The notes beneath the pieces are model-generated. The model was not told where the DNA came from, searched no databases, and saw only the letters and a list, made by a program, of their open reading frames with translations. From Anthonomus grandis grandis (taxonomy: Eukaryota; Arthropoda; Insecta; Coleoptera; Curculionidae), in NCBI RefSeq assembly GCF_022605725.1, contig NC_065558.1, forward strand, positions 6,510,001-6,574,000: a stretch of 64,000 nucleotides of DNA, written 5' to 3'. Position 1 is the first letter of the stretch, and each line of letters begins with the position of its first letter. This document shows, piece by piece, positions 1 through 10,554 of the stretch. Made by a program: the position numbers and the translations under genes.

Positions 1-1500
1 ACATTCGGCATTTGTGAAGAGAGAACCGTCATCATAAATGTAGAACAGGAGATTATACAAATAAATCTAAATAAAAGCTTCAAAAAATATATTATAATTA
101 TAAAAAATTTAATTTCCGTAAAAGTGCTTAAGAGTTCATAAACGGTCATATTTTTTATAATTAAAAACATAATCTATTATTAATAAATATTTAATATGTA
201 TATATTTTTTTGACGACTTCACTGGTAAAGATTCCTTGTGTCGGTGAGTTTAAGCGGCGTTGCGATGTTGCTGCCTTTTTCTCTAATATACGTTATCTGC
301 ATTCATTTAACTTTGAATACTGACTTCTTTATAGAACATCTTATCATATTTTATTAAAAACTGCTTCATACTTTATGAAAAAGGAACAGAAGTATTGTTT
401 TGTGCCTGTCAAAATAAGTGACAAATGTTTATGATGTTAAAATTTTTTTTGCCATTTCTTCATAAGCATTTGGCATCATTGCAAACTGCCCATAGTTTCA
501 CGGCAATGCGAATTCGAGTCTTTCATTGTTTCAAGAGAAGGAAAGATATTGACCAAAGGACGTGTTGAAGAAATTAATGAAGGCTGTAGGAAAATTGAAT
601 TTTCTTATTATAATGGTGTCAGTAAAATTACCCAAAAGAGCAGAAACTTCAACTGCCTGTAAGAAAACTTTAATTTTCCTCAATTATTAGCAAATGATAA
701 TCAGCCCTAATGGAATAAAATTGGAGATGACTTCAAATGCCTGGAATAAAAATTAAAATTATTTGCACACACCTGAAGTATATTGACAAAGACTTCAAAA
801 TTGTATATCTTATTTGGTATACTTATTTTCTTCTTATATTTTTTTAGTTCTGTTTTTTCTTTATTACATTTTTCTTGTTTTGTTAATCTTGTACGTTATA
901 GGGTAGTAAAGTAACACCGCCTTTCTCTTTGAGTAAGGTGGCACCGGTTTTTATAATCGTGATTCGATCCTTTTTGTCTCAAATACACATACTGTTTGCT
1001 AAACGTAATAAGAATAATTGTATTTTTTATTTAGGCAAATAAAATATTTTGAATTTAAATTTAACGATAATAATATTCGGAGAAACAAATCCCATAGGGA
1101 AAACACATTTCAATAATTAGCAAATGATAATCAGCCCTCTGGAGGACAGACAATTTCGTTTTTTAATAATTAGATAATTTTTGAGAAATGCGGATACAGA
1201 TTACATAAACCTTTAACTGCTTGGATGATAATAACTGGCGGAGTTTCCCAATCGAAGTTAAGTTAGATGTAAAAAAAAGAGTGTATGACAGTTTCTAGAG
1301 AAGCAAAAAATCATTTAAATATCTGTCTTTAAAAAAGTATGTCTTCTACGTGATGGAAGTTAGCAACTGAAAGAGAAACGAAAACTTTTACAGTCGCCCA
1401 GATAAGTTCTGCACGCAATATATGTTTTTCCAACTATCCATTACTTAAGGATTAATTATGGAATTATGGATTATTGTTTGTAAAATAATAAATAATTTAA
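1..1500. other. AT-rich 5' flank, no gene recognised
   Basis: I see no convincing coding region here. A word containing TTAGCAAATGATAATCAGCC occurs twice, near 684-712 and 1112-1140, so at least two copies of a dispersed repeat are present. Isolated GCCTGG-family words (AACTGCCTG near 650, TGCCTGGAA near 735) belong to the repeat family that fills intron 2 of the downstream gene. Confidence 0.5.
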
Positions 1501-1504
1501 AAAA

Positions 1505-1870
1505 TCACAGTAACTGTTAAAAAATTTGTTACACCTTCAAAGTTGGTGTATAAATCACCCCAAATATTTTAAAAAATCATAGAAATTAGTAACCATTTTG
1601 TTACTCTTTTGTGTCTCTAAGATATATGGTGTATTTTATAATATTCCATTTATAAACCAAGTTTGAAGGTGTAACAAAATTATTACGAATTACTACGATT
1701 TTTTAAGATATTTCGGGGTGCCATACACTCCTTGATCCCCTAAAAAAACGTGTGTCTCTAAAATATAATTATGGTGTATTTTATTATCTTTTATTTATTC
1801 ACCAAGTTTGAAGGTGTAACATTTTTTTTAATAATTACTGTGATTTTATAAATTATTTATTATTTTACAA
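1505..1870. repeat. Local inverted and direct repeat cluster
   Basis: The word GTTACACCTTCAAA near 1529 reappears inverted as TTTGAAGGTGTAAC near 1663 and again near 1806. The surrounding 60-70 bases also match: the CACCCCAAATATTTTAAAAAATC side pairs with its complement near 1700, and the GTGTCTCTAAxATATA stretch is directly repeated at about 1612 and 1751. This gives a foldback arm plus one extra direct copy. It resembles a decayed MITE or duplicated foldback, but no target duplication was identified. Confidence 0.5.
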
Positions 1871-2769
1871 ACATTTATCTTTTATGCTGCAAAAAAATTA
1901 GAGCTACACCCCTTTTCTTTATACTTATGTAATTATAGTTTTTCTCTTAACTTTATTTTTAAATATTAAGGAAAAAGTCCATTTTGAAAGAAGTCAATAT
2001 AATATTGCCATAAACAATAACAAATGATAGGTACTTTGCAAGAACACTTGCCGAAATGCATTGCCACTCATATATTTAACCATAGGTCAACATAAAATGC
2101 AATATAAAGGGGTGGACAAGAAAAGAGTGCTGGGCTAGCTTATCTCGCGGAGAGTGGTCGTGCAAGTTCTTTAAAACAAAGGAAGTAAATAAAATAAAGC
2201 TCAGGGGCGCCAGTGACCAAATTACCCTTAAAACACCCCTATAGAATTTAAGGACCACACAATACTTACTATAAAAACTACTGCATAAAATAAAGACCCA
2301 AGTATATTTACGAATTATAAGTCTTGTAAAAGCTCTGCCTCTGGAAATTAGGGTCAAATAAAAGCTTTAAAATTTATTTTCAAATGACAGGTAAATTTAA
2401 TTCAAATTTAGGTTGTTAATTACATATATAACTTTAATTGGGGGAAGAACCGTAAGGTTATGAAAACATCAACACTACAAAAAAACGAGCTATTATACCA
2501 TGGTATGACTTAATAAAGCTTGAAAAAAAATACAATGAAGATAAACCCACCCACACATTTGGTTTACACTTCAGCCGATATAAAAAAATAAAAAAAACTG
2601 TGTTATCACACCTTTTGTGTCGATAAGTAATATTTTAAACACTACTTTTGAATAAAATAAATACTTGCAAAAATTACACTTTGGACACGGTAAGTAAAAA
2701 TAGGTAAGTTTTCAATTTAGCCTTAATTTAAATTACAAAAAAAATAAATATTAATCAATTTGTTTTCAG
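1871..2769. other. No recognised gene; possible short intron at 2689-2769
   Basis: The stretch is AT-rich. The only structured signal is a strong 5' splice site, ACG|GTAAGT at 2688/2689, followed 81 bases later by a pyrimidine-rich acceptor TGTTTTCAG ending at 2769. That spacing is typical of a short insect intron. Upstream of the donor no frame has a start codon that stays open into the downstream exon. Confidence 0.3.
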
Positions 2770-3024
2770 CATTTTAGGCTGCACCAAATTTACAAAAAAC
2801 GACTTATCTGGGAGCCTGGGACACCACAACAGACTCAAGGAATCGAGGACACCATCAAACAACTGGACATATCTGGAGCTTCATTATACCAAACTAACAT
2901 TCATTCTGGAAACTGGATAATAGAACTGCTTTGGGTCTTTCTTTTCACCCTATCCTTCAACCCTAAAATACCCCAGTACCCATGTAACTTTTGTCATAAA
3001 TTTAAGAATAGATATTTAATTTAA
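2770..3024 (+). CDS. Possible terminal coding exon of an unrecognised gene
   Basis: Directly after a good acceptor (TGTTTTCAG|C) there is an open frame of 84 codons without ATG, ending in TAA at 3022-3024. It is richer in G and C than its surroundings. Several AATAAA-type signals follow (about 3050-3145), as expected for a last exon. The conceptual peptide contains WEPGTPQQTQG, a hydrophobic stretch ELLWVFLFTLSF and a CNFC motif near its end. I recognise no family. The frame meets a stop shortly upstream of the proposed donor at 2688, so at least one more exon would be needed. Chance openness or a transposon exon are real alternatives. Confidence 0.25.
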   Translation, partial: HFRLHQIYKKRLIWEPGTPQQTQGIEDTIKQLDISGASLYQTNIHSGNWIIELLWVFLFTLSFNPKIPQYPCNFCHKFKNRYLI

Positions 3025-6000
3025 ATTTAGAGTACTTATTTAATTTGTTGTAATAAAATTTTAGAAGTAAGCTATTATGTAATAAAATTATTCTTTAGTG
3101 TCAATAAAATGTACAGTTAATATCAAACTTCAAGACGAATAAAGAACTTATTTTTAATATTTTTGGCTTATTATTTATGGCTTAATATTAATGAAATTAG
3201 TACGAAACTCTTACAAAATGGTGGAATTTTGTGGCTTTTATATACTTTTTTTTTACACTTCAGAATTCAGCAATGAGAAAGCAACAGAATTGATAAAATT
3301 GTTCTAGCTTTCGAGTCCTCCAATATAAATTGATCTATTTAAGCTAAAAAGAAATTAAAACCTATTATAGTCACCCAAAAACCCAATTAAGCTGGAATAA
3401 AGTATCAGAAACTTACCGAAAGACTTTCTATGCTACTATAAGACCAAAACCATTCATCCTGACCAAAGTCAGCAAATGAATTTCAAAAGAACTCCTACGA
3501 GATATAATTCATTTAATTTGCTAATTTTGTACCTATTAATCCACAAAGGAACGCAAAAATTACTAAAGCGTTAAATTGCCACAAAATAGCGATTTTAGTC
3601 TGTACTAGTTGCACAGAAGTGGATCTTGGCAGAAAAATGACCGAATATTATTTATACAGGATGGCTGTGAATTAAATAGTAACATACAGTTCGATAATGT
3701 TTAATTGTTTGATTAAATAGTTAAGAAACCTTGTTTTTAAAGAATTAGATTAATATATAAAATGGTTTAAACAAAAATCAACCGCTACCACATTACTTCT
3801 GAAATTAGAGAATTAGCGTTTTATTTTAGTGGAATAAAGACTGTCCCTATTAACTTTACAATATTCAATTTTATTTTAGAAATTTAAAATCAGATTTAAT
3901 CCTTAAATATGGAAAAAATATATTGCATGCAGAACTTATCTAAATAATATGTAAAAATGTGATTTCTGATTCTGTTGCTAACTTCCACTAACGCACCATA
4001 TCTTCTTGAGGGATTTTCGGAACCTGCGTCACATAAACGCTAATAACTTTGCTTCTATAGCGATTTTTTTTTCTGGTTTTCACCGTTGAGGCTACGTGAT
4101 GGTGTAGATTTTTTTTAGCCAAAAAACTGCTTTTTTCGCGAAAATAGGATCTTTGACCGCTTTTCAAGAAAAACCCTTTATAAGTGGGATTTTTCTGTGA
4201 AAGAAATTTGAACTTATTCCGCGGTCCTCGCAGACTTAACCGCTTGTGGAGCCTAAACGGCAATGTTCCCGATAATGCGGAAAAAACAGCGCTTTTCTAC
4301 GTAAATGTAGCTTTCTTTGTTATTAAAACAAATTTTTTCAAAAAGAAACTCCTTCCGAGATAAACGAGCTCAAACTAAAAATTTTTTTTTTCGAAAAAAA
4401 AGTGAATTTTTCGAGAAACAATTTTTTTTCTACTACTAAAAATTTTTTTTAATTTTTTTTGTTTACATTGTTTGAAAGCTTAATCCTTTACGATTAAACA
4501 GATGTCTTACTCATGGCGCTAGGTATGATACAGGGTGAGCTGTGTTAACAAATATGAACCCCTTTTTGAGCCCTATTTTTGACCAATTTTTTCTATTTTT
4601 CTTAATAACTCTTTATTGGCGGCATCTAGAGATTTCAAATTTTCAGCGTATTAAGAACTTTTTAAAACTTATTTTTGGACATAGTTTACAACCTTCTACG
4701 TAGAGCAGTTTTTCTCTACACCTTTTTTTAACTTTGTCGCTTAATACTGGCATACCTATAACACCTACAAAAACCATTTTTTTTTCTGAAACAATCGGAC
4801 ACTATCTGGCTATAATCCACTAAAAACCGTTTCTCATCAAATATCACCGTTTTTCCGCAAGACGCTGTTATTTAAAAAAAAACCCAAAAAAAGCCGGTAC
4901 AATCAACCAATCATACCTTGGAGACACACGCGGATCCAGCTCACCCAACCCATGTACAAATTTAATCATAAGGTAAAAACTTTCTTTTATACCCTAAAAC
5001 ATCGTCTGAAAATGGTGGATTTTGACGTCTACGCGCGATTTTAATGCCAACTTTTACGGCGGTTTTGACAACATGGAGTCAACGTGGATGAATCGGCTCG
5101 GACTTGCTTCCTAATTTCATTGATAAAATGCTTAAAATAGCTCAGAACTTCCTGAAATTGGTATGGAATTATTAAAGACACTCTCAAGAGTCATCCAGTG
5201 CTTACTTTCGGCGCTCAATATCGGTGCCGGTTTTCCAGCTGCCCACATATCATGCGATATCCACTGTATATACCTATAAAGTCCAAAAAGTGCAAAAAAT
5301 ATCGTGTATGTTCTATGTATATATATTACACATTGAGATTAACTTAAATTTTTTATGTTCACTTATAAATAATATATGTATATATTTTGTCCATAACATT
5401 ACCGTCGCTGCTTACTGTCAATTGTCTGACTATTTTCATTTTTTGACTTGTGTAGGTACTTTCTGCAGTTTGTGTATTGCGCACTTTTCGGTGGAAACTC
5501 TGGCTTTAACTATGTCTTTCAAAAAGATAAGCAAATTAAAAAATGGCCATTTTGACGTGTAAGAGGCGCCTGGATCTCCCGATTGAGGTTTTGGGATTTT
5601 TCCTAACTCCACTGCAAACGGGTCCTGCAAATATTTCCATTTTTTTCGTTTGTTTTTATATTTGTTTAATAAATTATAGATATAAGTAAAATTGAAATTT
5701 TCCTTAAATATTGGCTATATATAAAACCTACCATTTCAGCTGCTATTTATTTCATTCCACAAACTTTGGGATCCATTTCTATTGCTGTGAGACTTTAGCC
5801 GTTTATTTCATATAGTCTTGCAAAAACAGCAGACATCAGATTTTCTGCATCCATTATCACAATTAGCTAAAAAAATAATATGAACTGAAAATGCACGCTC
5901 GGTTCCGAAAAAAAGCGACCAAGAATTAAAAATTCATTTCGGTAAAAGAGTCCTCGCCGATTGACGCTTGCAACAAGTTCCGACCGGCTTTGTCTATGTG

Positions 6001-6379
6001 CGGGAACATTTAAAAGCGCACTTTTTGCCGTTTATAAGCGCAGACTGCCAGTAAGCAGGAAACCTGCTTTCTTTATGTGTGTACCTTAAGACTCAGTTTT
6101 CTGGTCCTAAACTGGTTGAAACTTAATCCAAATTTAAAGCGACTTTTTTTTTTTGTAAATTGTGCCTCGCCAAGAAAGTTTCACTTCTTAGACACCGACC
6201 GAGAGAGGCTCGTTTACGGCATTTATTTATCTAAGAATCTAATCCGGCCTGTAATTACCAACAAAAGCGATCCCATAAAACACATTACAAAAAAAAAAAA
6301 GAACTTTAAGTCCCTTTTGAAGTCCCCTCAATAAAAGCAGATGCATCGAAACAATCAGATTTAACTCGGCATATCCGAT
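3025..6379. other. No recognised gene; possible MITE at 4531-4950
   Basis: The stretch is mostly AT-rich sequence with long A and T runs. CAGGGTGAGCTG near 4531 and its inverted relative CAGCTCACCC near 4937-4947 could bound a short non-autonomous element, but no target duplication was found. The open frames at 3988-4263, 5224-5562 and 6077-6334 show no recognisable domain and look like chance frames. Confidence 0.3.
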
Positions 6380-6743
6380 AAGCTCATGAAATTTCATAGG
6401 ATCACTCCCCTTTTGGCGAAAGAGTGGCGTTGCTCCGGTAACGAATATTCTTTAGGGGGGCCCCACAATCCCACCGGATTGGTCCGGCGGTTGATTAAAA
6501 AGCCCCGCCTAGTTAAATACGGAAAAAGAACAGGGAGTGGACCAGTGCACCAAGTGTGTGCCTTCAGATTTTCACTAGAGAGTGAGGTGAGTTCAGTTCA
6601 GCTCGCAGTTCAATTTCGGAACGTCGTACGTGCACGCTGTTGTAGTAGTAAATAAAGGTCGAGTTCGAGGACGCGTTTAACTATTTTTTCTCTTTTTCGA
6701 TATTATTGAACTGTTTTTTTTTTTAATTGAAAAAGTGCCGAAG
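6380..6743 (+). promoter_or_regulatory. Bgb: Probable promoter and 5' UTR of the CBF-beta homologue
   Basis: GC-richer DNA lies immediately upstream of the start codon. A reverse CCAAT box (ATTGG) is at about 6479. There is no convincing TATA box. TCAGTT at 6593-6598 fits the arthropod initiator with +1 at A6595. At +28 to +33 (6622-6627) the sequence CGTCGT matches five of six positions of the DPE consensus. If correct, the 5' UTR is about 149 bases and unspliced. The open frame at 6386-6655 lies across this region and is not considered coding. The assignment is inferred from position and motif spacing only. Confidence 0.4.
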
Positions 6744-6911
6744 ATGGATCACACGGTTTTGGGCATGATGCATCATAATCCCTTCGAGAATATCGGGATG
6801 TACGAGCAGCCGAAGCCGCGGTTTATCTTTAAGATGCCCCGGGTGGTACCAGATCAGAAGGCCAAGTTTGAGTCCGATGAGCTGTTTAGGCGGTTAAGTA
6901 GAGAAAGTGAG
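6744..6911 (+). CDS. Bgb: Protein big brother / CBF-beta homologue, coding exon 1 of 3
   Basis: Encodes residues 1-56 of the non-DNA-binding beta subunit of core-binding factor, which binds the Runt domain of Runx proteins in the nucleus and raises their DNA affinity. The start is ATG 6744. The GTG nine bases upstream is not a credible eukaryotic start. The first 30 residues carry the insect-type leader MYEQPKPRFIFK, followed by MPRVVPDQ, where vertebrate CBF-beta begins, and then ELFRRLSRESE. The donor is GAG|GTAAGT at 6911/6912, phase 0. Family recognition is unambiguous. Drosophila has two paralogues (Bro and Bgb), so the exact symbol is a naming choice. Confidence 0.97.
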
Positions 6912-7544
6912 GTAAGTGTGGCCTTTTTTAAAGAAGGATACAATTAATATAAGTGTTCAGTCAATGGGCTACAAGAAGAGCCACGCGAAATAATAGAATT
7001 TGCACTTTTAAGTTATTGAGCAAAAAGAAACATGCCCAAGGAACACACGCTGGTTACATAACCGTTTATTTTTGGTTTACTTCAACTATAAATATTGGAC
7101 ATGTCCGCGTGATATATGTTGAGAAATTTAATGATATGTTCATATTTTATTTTGCGTGTTGTTTTAGTGACCCAGTCCAATTTTTTTAAATTTTAAGGGT
7201 TTAGTTGGATAAATGGTCAAGCTTTTCAAATTTTTTCCTTTAATTGCCAACGTTTCGTTCTATTTCGTCCTTCTTCAGGGCTCTGCAAAAAAATATATAT
7301 AAAAAAAATACATATCGACAAATTAAAACGGTATGTTATACAATGGTCAAAAAAATAATTATCAACAATTAAAATACACTAAAAATACATTAGAAACAAA
7401 TTAAATAAGTATATTAAAACTAAGCTCTTACACTATTCAATGACTAGGTACTTAAATTGTTTAAATACATTTTCAAAACACAGAGAGAAAAAACTAACAA
7501 AAAAAATTCCAAGAGTTATAGTTAAAATTAAAAAATTATATATA
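6912..7544 (+). other. Start of intron 1, with repeat fragments
   Basis: Intron 1 runs 6912-15613. This first part contains a copy (about 7035-7150) of a dispersed repeat also present at 31715-31860 and, inverted, at 60440-60595; shared words include GGTTTAC and ATGTCCGC. At 7246-7280 there is a retroelement-tail-like sequence: on the - strand, CCTGAAGAAGGACG and GAAACGTTGG. I see no coding sequence. Confidence 0.5.
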
Positions 7545-9352
7545 CAGTGTGGTGACTTTAACTGGAATATATTCAGTTAAAACTAATCAAATTTTATCTC
7601 GCAAAATTCCTGAGACCCGTCGATTTTTGTTTATTTTTTTTCACATTTCAATATAGTTTTTGTATTTTTTCACCCGCACAGGGAGTGTCCAAATTAACCC
7701 AAACTTTTTTTTTTCAAATGGAAAGCCACTTTTTTTAAACTCTCATTGAAAAGAGCCCTTTTTCCTGATTAAATTGCCCTATTTGCTTTTGTGATTATCT
7801 AAAGAAGCAATAGGAAAAAAAACCATTAAATTATTAAAAGTCTCGAAATATTTTGTGTTGGTAAATTTTTGGCGTGGTTGTTTTTTTTATTGGTATCGAG
7901 ACATTTCCTGACATTGTTGTAGTGTCACTGTTAAAGTGAATTTCAACCAGTTGTTAAATAAGTTAACTTATATTGAAAAAATGCCTTATTTATCCGAATC
8001 CCACAAGATTGAAATCTTAATAATGATTGGTTATGGGGACAGAAGTCGTATTCAGCTAGAGGTTGTCCACTTATTCAGGCAGAAATATCCAGATTTGCCA
8101 TCTATTAACCTAGGTACGGTTAGTAAAATCGAAAGCAGATTTCGAGAAGTTGGACACGTGAGGGATGTTTCAAGATAAAGGTTTTTTAAAATCGATGAAA
8201 ACACCCAATTAAATGTATTGTTAGCGATGGAAGAAAATCCGGTAACTGCAGCCAGAAGAGTAGCTCGCGAAAACTCTATTCATCATAAATCTGTGCTAAA
8301 CATTTTAAAAGGTGCAAACAAACGACCTTATAAAATGCAATCCGTTCAAGAGTTATTGTTAGACAATCTAGATCGCAGAGTTCAGTTCTGTGAATTAATG
8401 ATGACGAAAATCGCATATCTTCGGAGTGGATCTTTTTTTCTGATGAGGCTACATTCACCCTAAATGGCCATGTTAATAAGCAGAACTGTCGCAACTGGTC
8501 TGACGAGAACCCACACTGATGGGTAAGGGAAACTAATACATAATATCCCCAGAAAACTAATGTTTGGGCAGGCAAGTTATAGGGCCCATATTCTTCAATG
8601 ATACTTTAACTGGGGAAAGATATCTAGAATTTCTTGAACATGAACTATAGTTCCAGTCTTACGGGCCTTATATCCGAGTCAGTTCGATCCAGATTTGTAT
8701 AATGAAAGAATCTGGATGCAACAAGAAGGTGCTCCCCCACATTATGCCCGTAATGTACGCCAGTATTTAGATGACAATTTTCCAAACAGATGGATTGGTA
8801 GAAGGGGTGCAATCGAGTGGCCGGCACGTTCTCCCGATCTCACCCCACTCGATTTTTTTCTGTGGGGACATTTGAAAAGTCAAATTTATATGAACAAACC
8901 AGGAAACCTAGACGAACTCAAAGAACGTATTAGGCAAGAAATCCGACAAATATCTCCAAAAGTGTTAGAAAATGTCAGAAACGAATTTTATTATCGTCTT
9001 GGGCTTTGCCAACAAGTAAATGGTGCTCATTTTGAGCATCTTATACATTAAACGCAACTCTTAATAATTTAATGGATTTTTTTTTGTATTTCTCCTTTAG
9101 ATAATCACAAAAGTAAATAGAGCATTTTAATCAAGAAAAAGGGCTTTTTTCAATGAGAGTTTAAAAAAGTGGCTTTCCGTTTGAAAAAAAAAAAGTTGGG
9201 GTTAATTTGGACTCCCCCTGTAGATGAAAAAATACAAAAACTATCTTGAAATATAAAAAAAAATAAACAAAAATCGACGGGTCTCAGAAATTTTGAGAGA
9301 TAAATTTTGATTAGTTTTAACTGAATTTATTCTAGTTAAAGTCACCACACTG
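7545..9352 (+). mobile_element. Tc1/mariner DD41D element with ~300-bp TIRs
   Basis: The ends are CAGTGTGGTGACTTTAAC (7545) and its inverse GTTAAAGTCACCACACTG (ending 9352), each next to a TA (7543-7544 and 9353-9354), the usual mariner target duplication. The inverted similarity continues inward for roughly 300 bases on each side (to about 7846 and from about 9052), far longer than the ~30 bp of a classical mariner. It encloses one decayed transposase on the + strand. The TA duplication and near-symmetrical ends make the boundaries secure. Confidence 0.93.
7936..9051 (+). pseudogene. Decayed DD41D mariner-type transposase
   Basis: The N-terminal helix-turn-helix part probably starts at ATG 7981 (MPYLSESHKIEIL) and stops at 8176. 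The frame resumes at 8218-8463, then in other frames FSDEATF (first catalytic Asp, about 8445), and finally 8695-9051 with QQEGAPPHYA and WPARSPDLTPLDFFLWG. Counting from the QQ-x-GAPPH position to the Asp of PLDFF leaves 41 residues between, the DD41D spacing of rosa-like elements. The second catalytic Asp is replaced by Glu (GAA), and several stops and frameshifts are present. Both make the copy inactive. Confidence 0.9.
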
Positions 9353-10546
9353 TATTATACTTACCACAGAAACATTAAAGCTCTTTTAATTGTGACAAAA
9401 AGAACAAAGCGGTTTCATTTTATATTTTATTCACGGTTAACAAGAAGGCGTATTACATATCAGTAATGGTATATCTAAAGATGTTAATAAAATGCGTTTA
9501 ATGGATTGAGATTTTTTTAACAAATAACATACTATACTAATGTAGATATTTTTTTAGAATTTGTGTTTTATGCATCAGGGAGCATCATTCCTCGACGTAC
9601 AAAGTATAAAAAATAAAATAAATTTTATTTCTTAAATCCTTGTTTAGTTTTGAGCAAACTTAATTTTTTTCAATTTGTATATATTTTTTGATATAATTAT
9701 TGTTTCATAAACGTTGATGCATTTCCTATTTTTTTCTAGAATTCTTTGAGTATGATATTCCATTACTAAGTATGTAAATCCCTTGTCAGCTGTTTTAAAT
9801 GCCGAAATTTTCTCCTTTGTGTAAACAGAATCGCATATGATAAACGTATATTCTACAGTTTAATAAATATACCTTGACCATAAAGTACCTAATAAAAAAT
9901 TGTCTAGAACCAAAAAAACTAATTTTTTTTCAAAACTTTATGACTTATGTTAAAAAACTGAATTTCCATTTAATTGCGATAAAAAATGGCATAACTACTG
10001 CAATTTTCTTAGCGATACGTCTCGCTTTGCAGAAATAAAATAGGGTTTTTCCACGTTTTACTCGAAAACCTTAAGGTTATGTGAGAAAAATATATAGATA
10101 CAAAAATTATAGATTTTTTTATCGCCTATATTAAAAAAAAAACATTTTTTTCTCAGAAAATTATTTTCTTCAAAAAAACCATTTTTTATTAACCCTACCC
10201 TTACCCCCGCCCACCCATCCCACACAACTTACTAGTAAGAAATTGTTTTCAAAAATCATTGTTTTTCAAAATAATACACATGCACAACAGCTAGTTTTGT
10301 CATTAATATCTAATCTAATAACTCAGTTTTTTTATTTAAATTTGATATAATTATATATATGTATATTAATAAATATTTAATAATAAAAACAGCGTTATTA
10401 CATTGGATAATATGGGCGAAAAACAGTGATTTTTCAGAAGAATTTAATCATAGATTGTTAAACTGTACATCTATATAACACGTCTGCATAAATTCACATT
10501 TGTAGAGCTTTTGTATTTTCCTCCTTTAGATTTTCCCCCAATAAAT
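9353..10546. repeat. Satellite-like block A (C-rich hairpin repeat family)
   Basis: After about 350 AT-rich bases, 9720-10470 carries the family also seen at 21660-22640, 31860-32470 and 55300-56000. Recognisable parts are a segment with AACAGAATCGCATATGA and ACAGTTTAATAAATATACC (about 9825-9885), CACGTTTTACTCGAAAACC (about 10052), a C-rich run with seven CCC tracts (10191-10221), CAACTTACTAGTAAGAAATT and TTGGATAATATGGGCGAAAA. No protein coding is apparent. Confidence 0.75.
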
Positions 10547-10554
10547 GATAAAAT

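Noticed and set aside
2076..2357. 93-codon - strand frame
   Set aside because: No domain, no splice context and AT-rich composition like the surroundings.
6386..6655. Upstream small protein gene
   Set aside because: The frame overlaps the probable promoter and 5' UTR of the CBF-beta gene and shows no domain.
10191..10221. Telomere-like CCCTA repeats
   Set aside because: The C-rich run is irregular and belongs to a dispersed satellite-like family, not a (TTAGG)n-type array.
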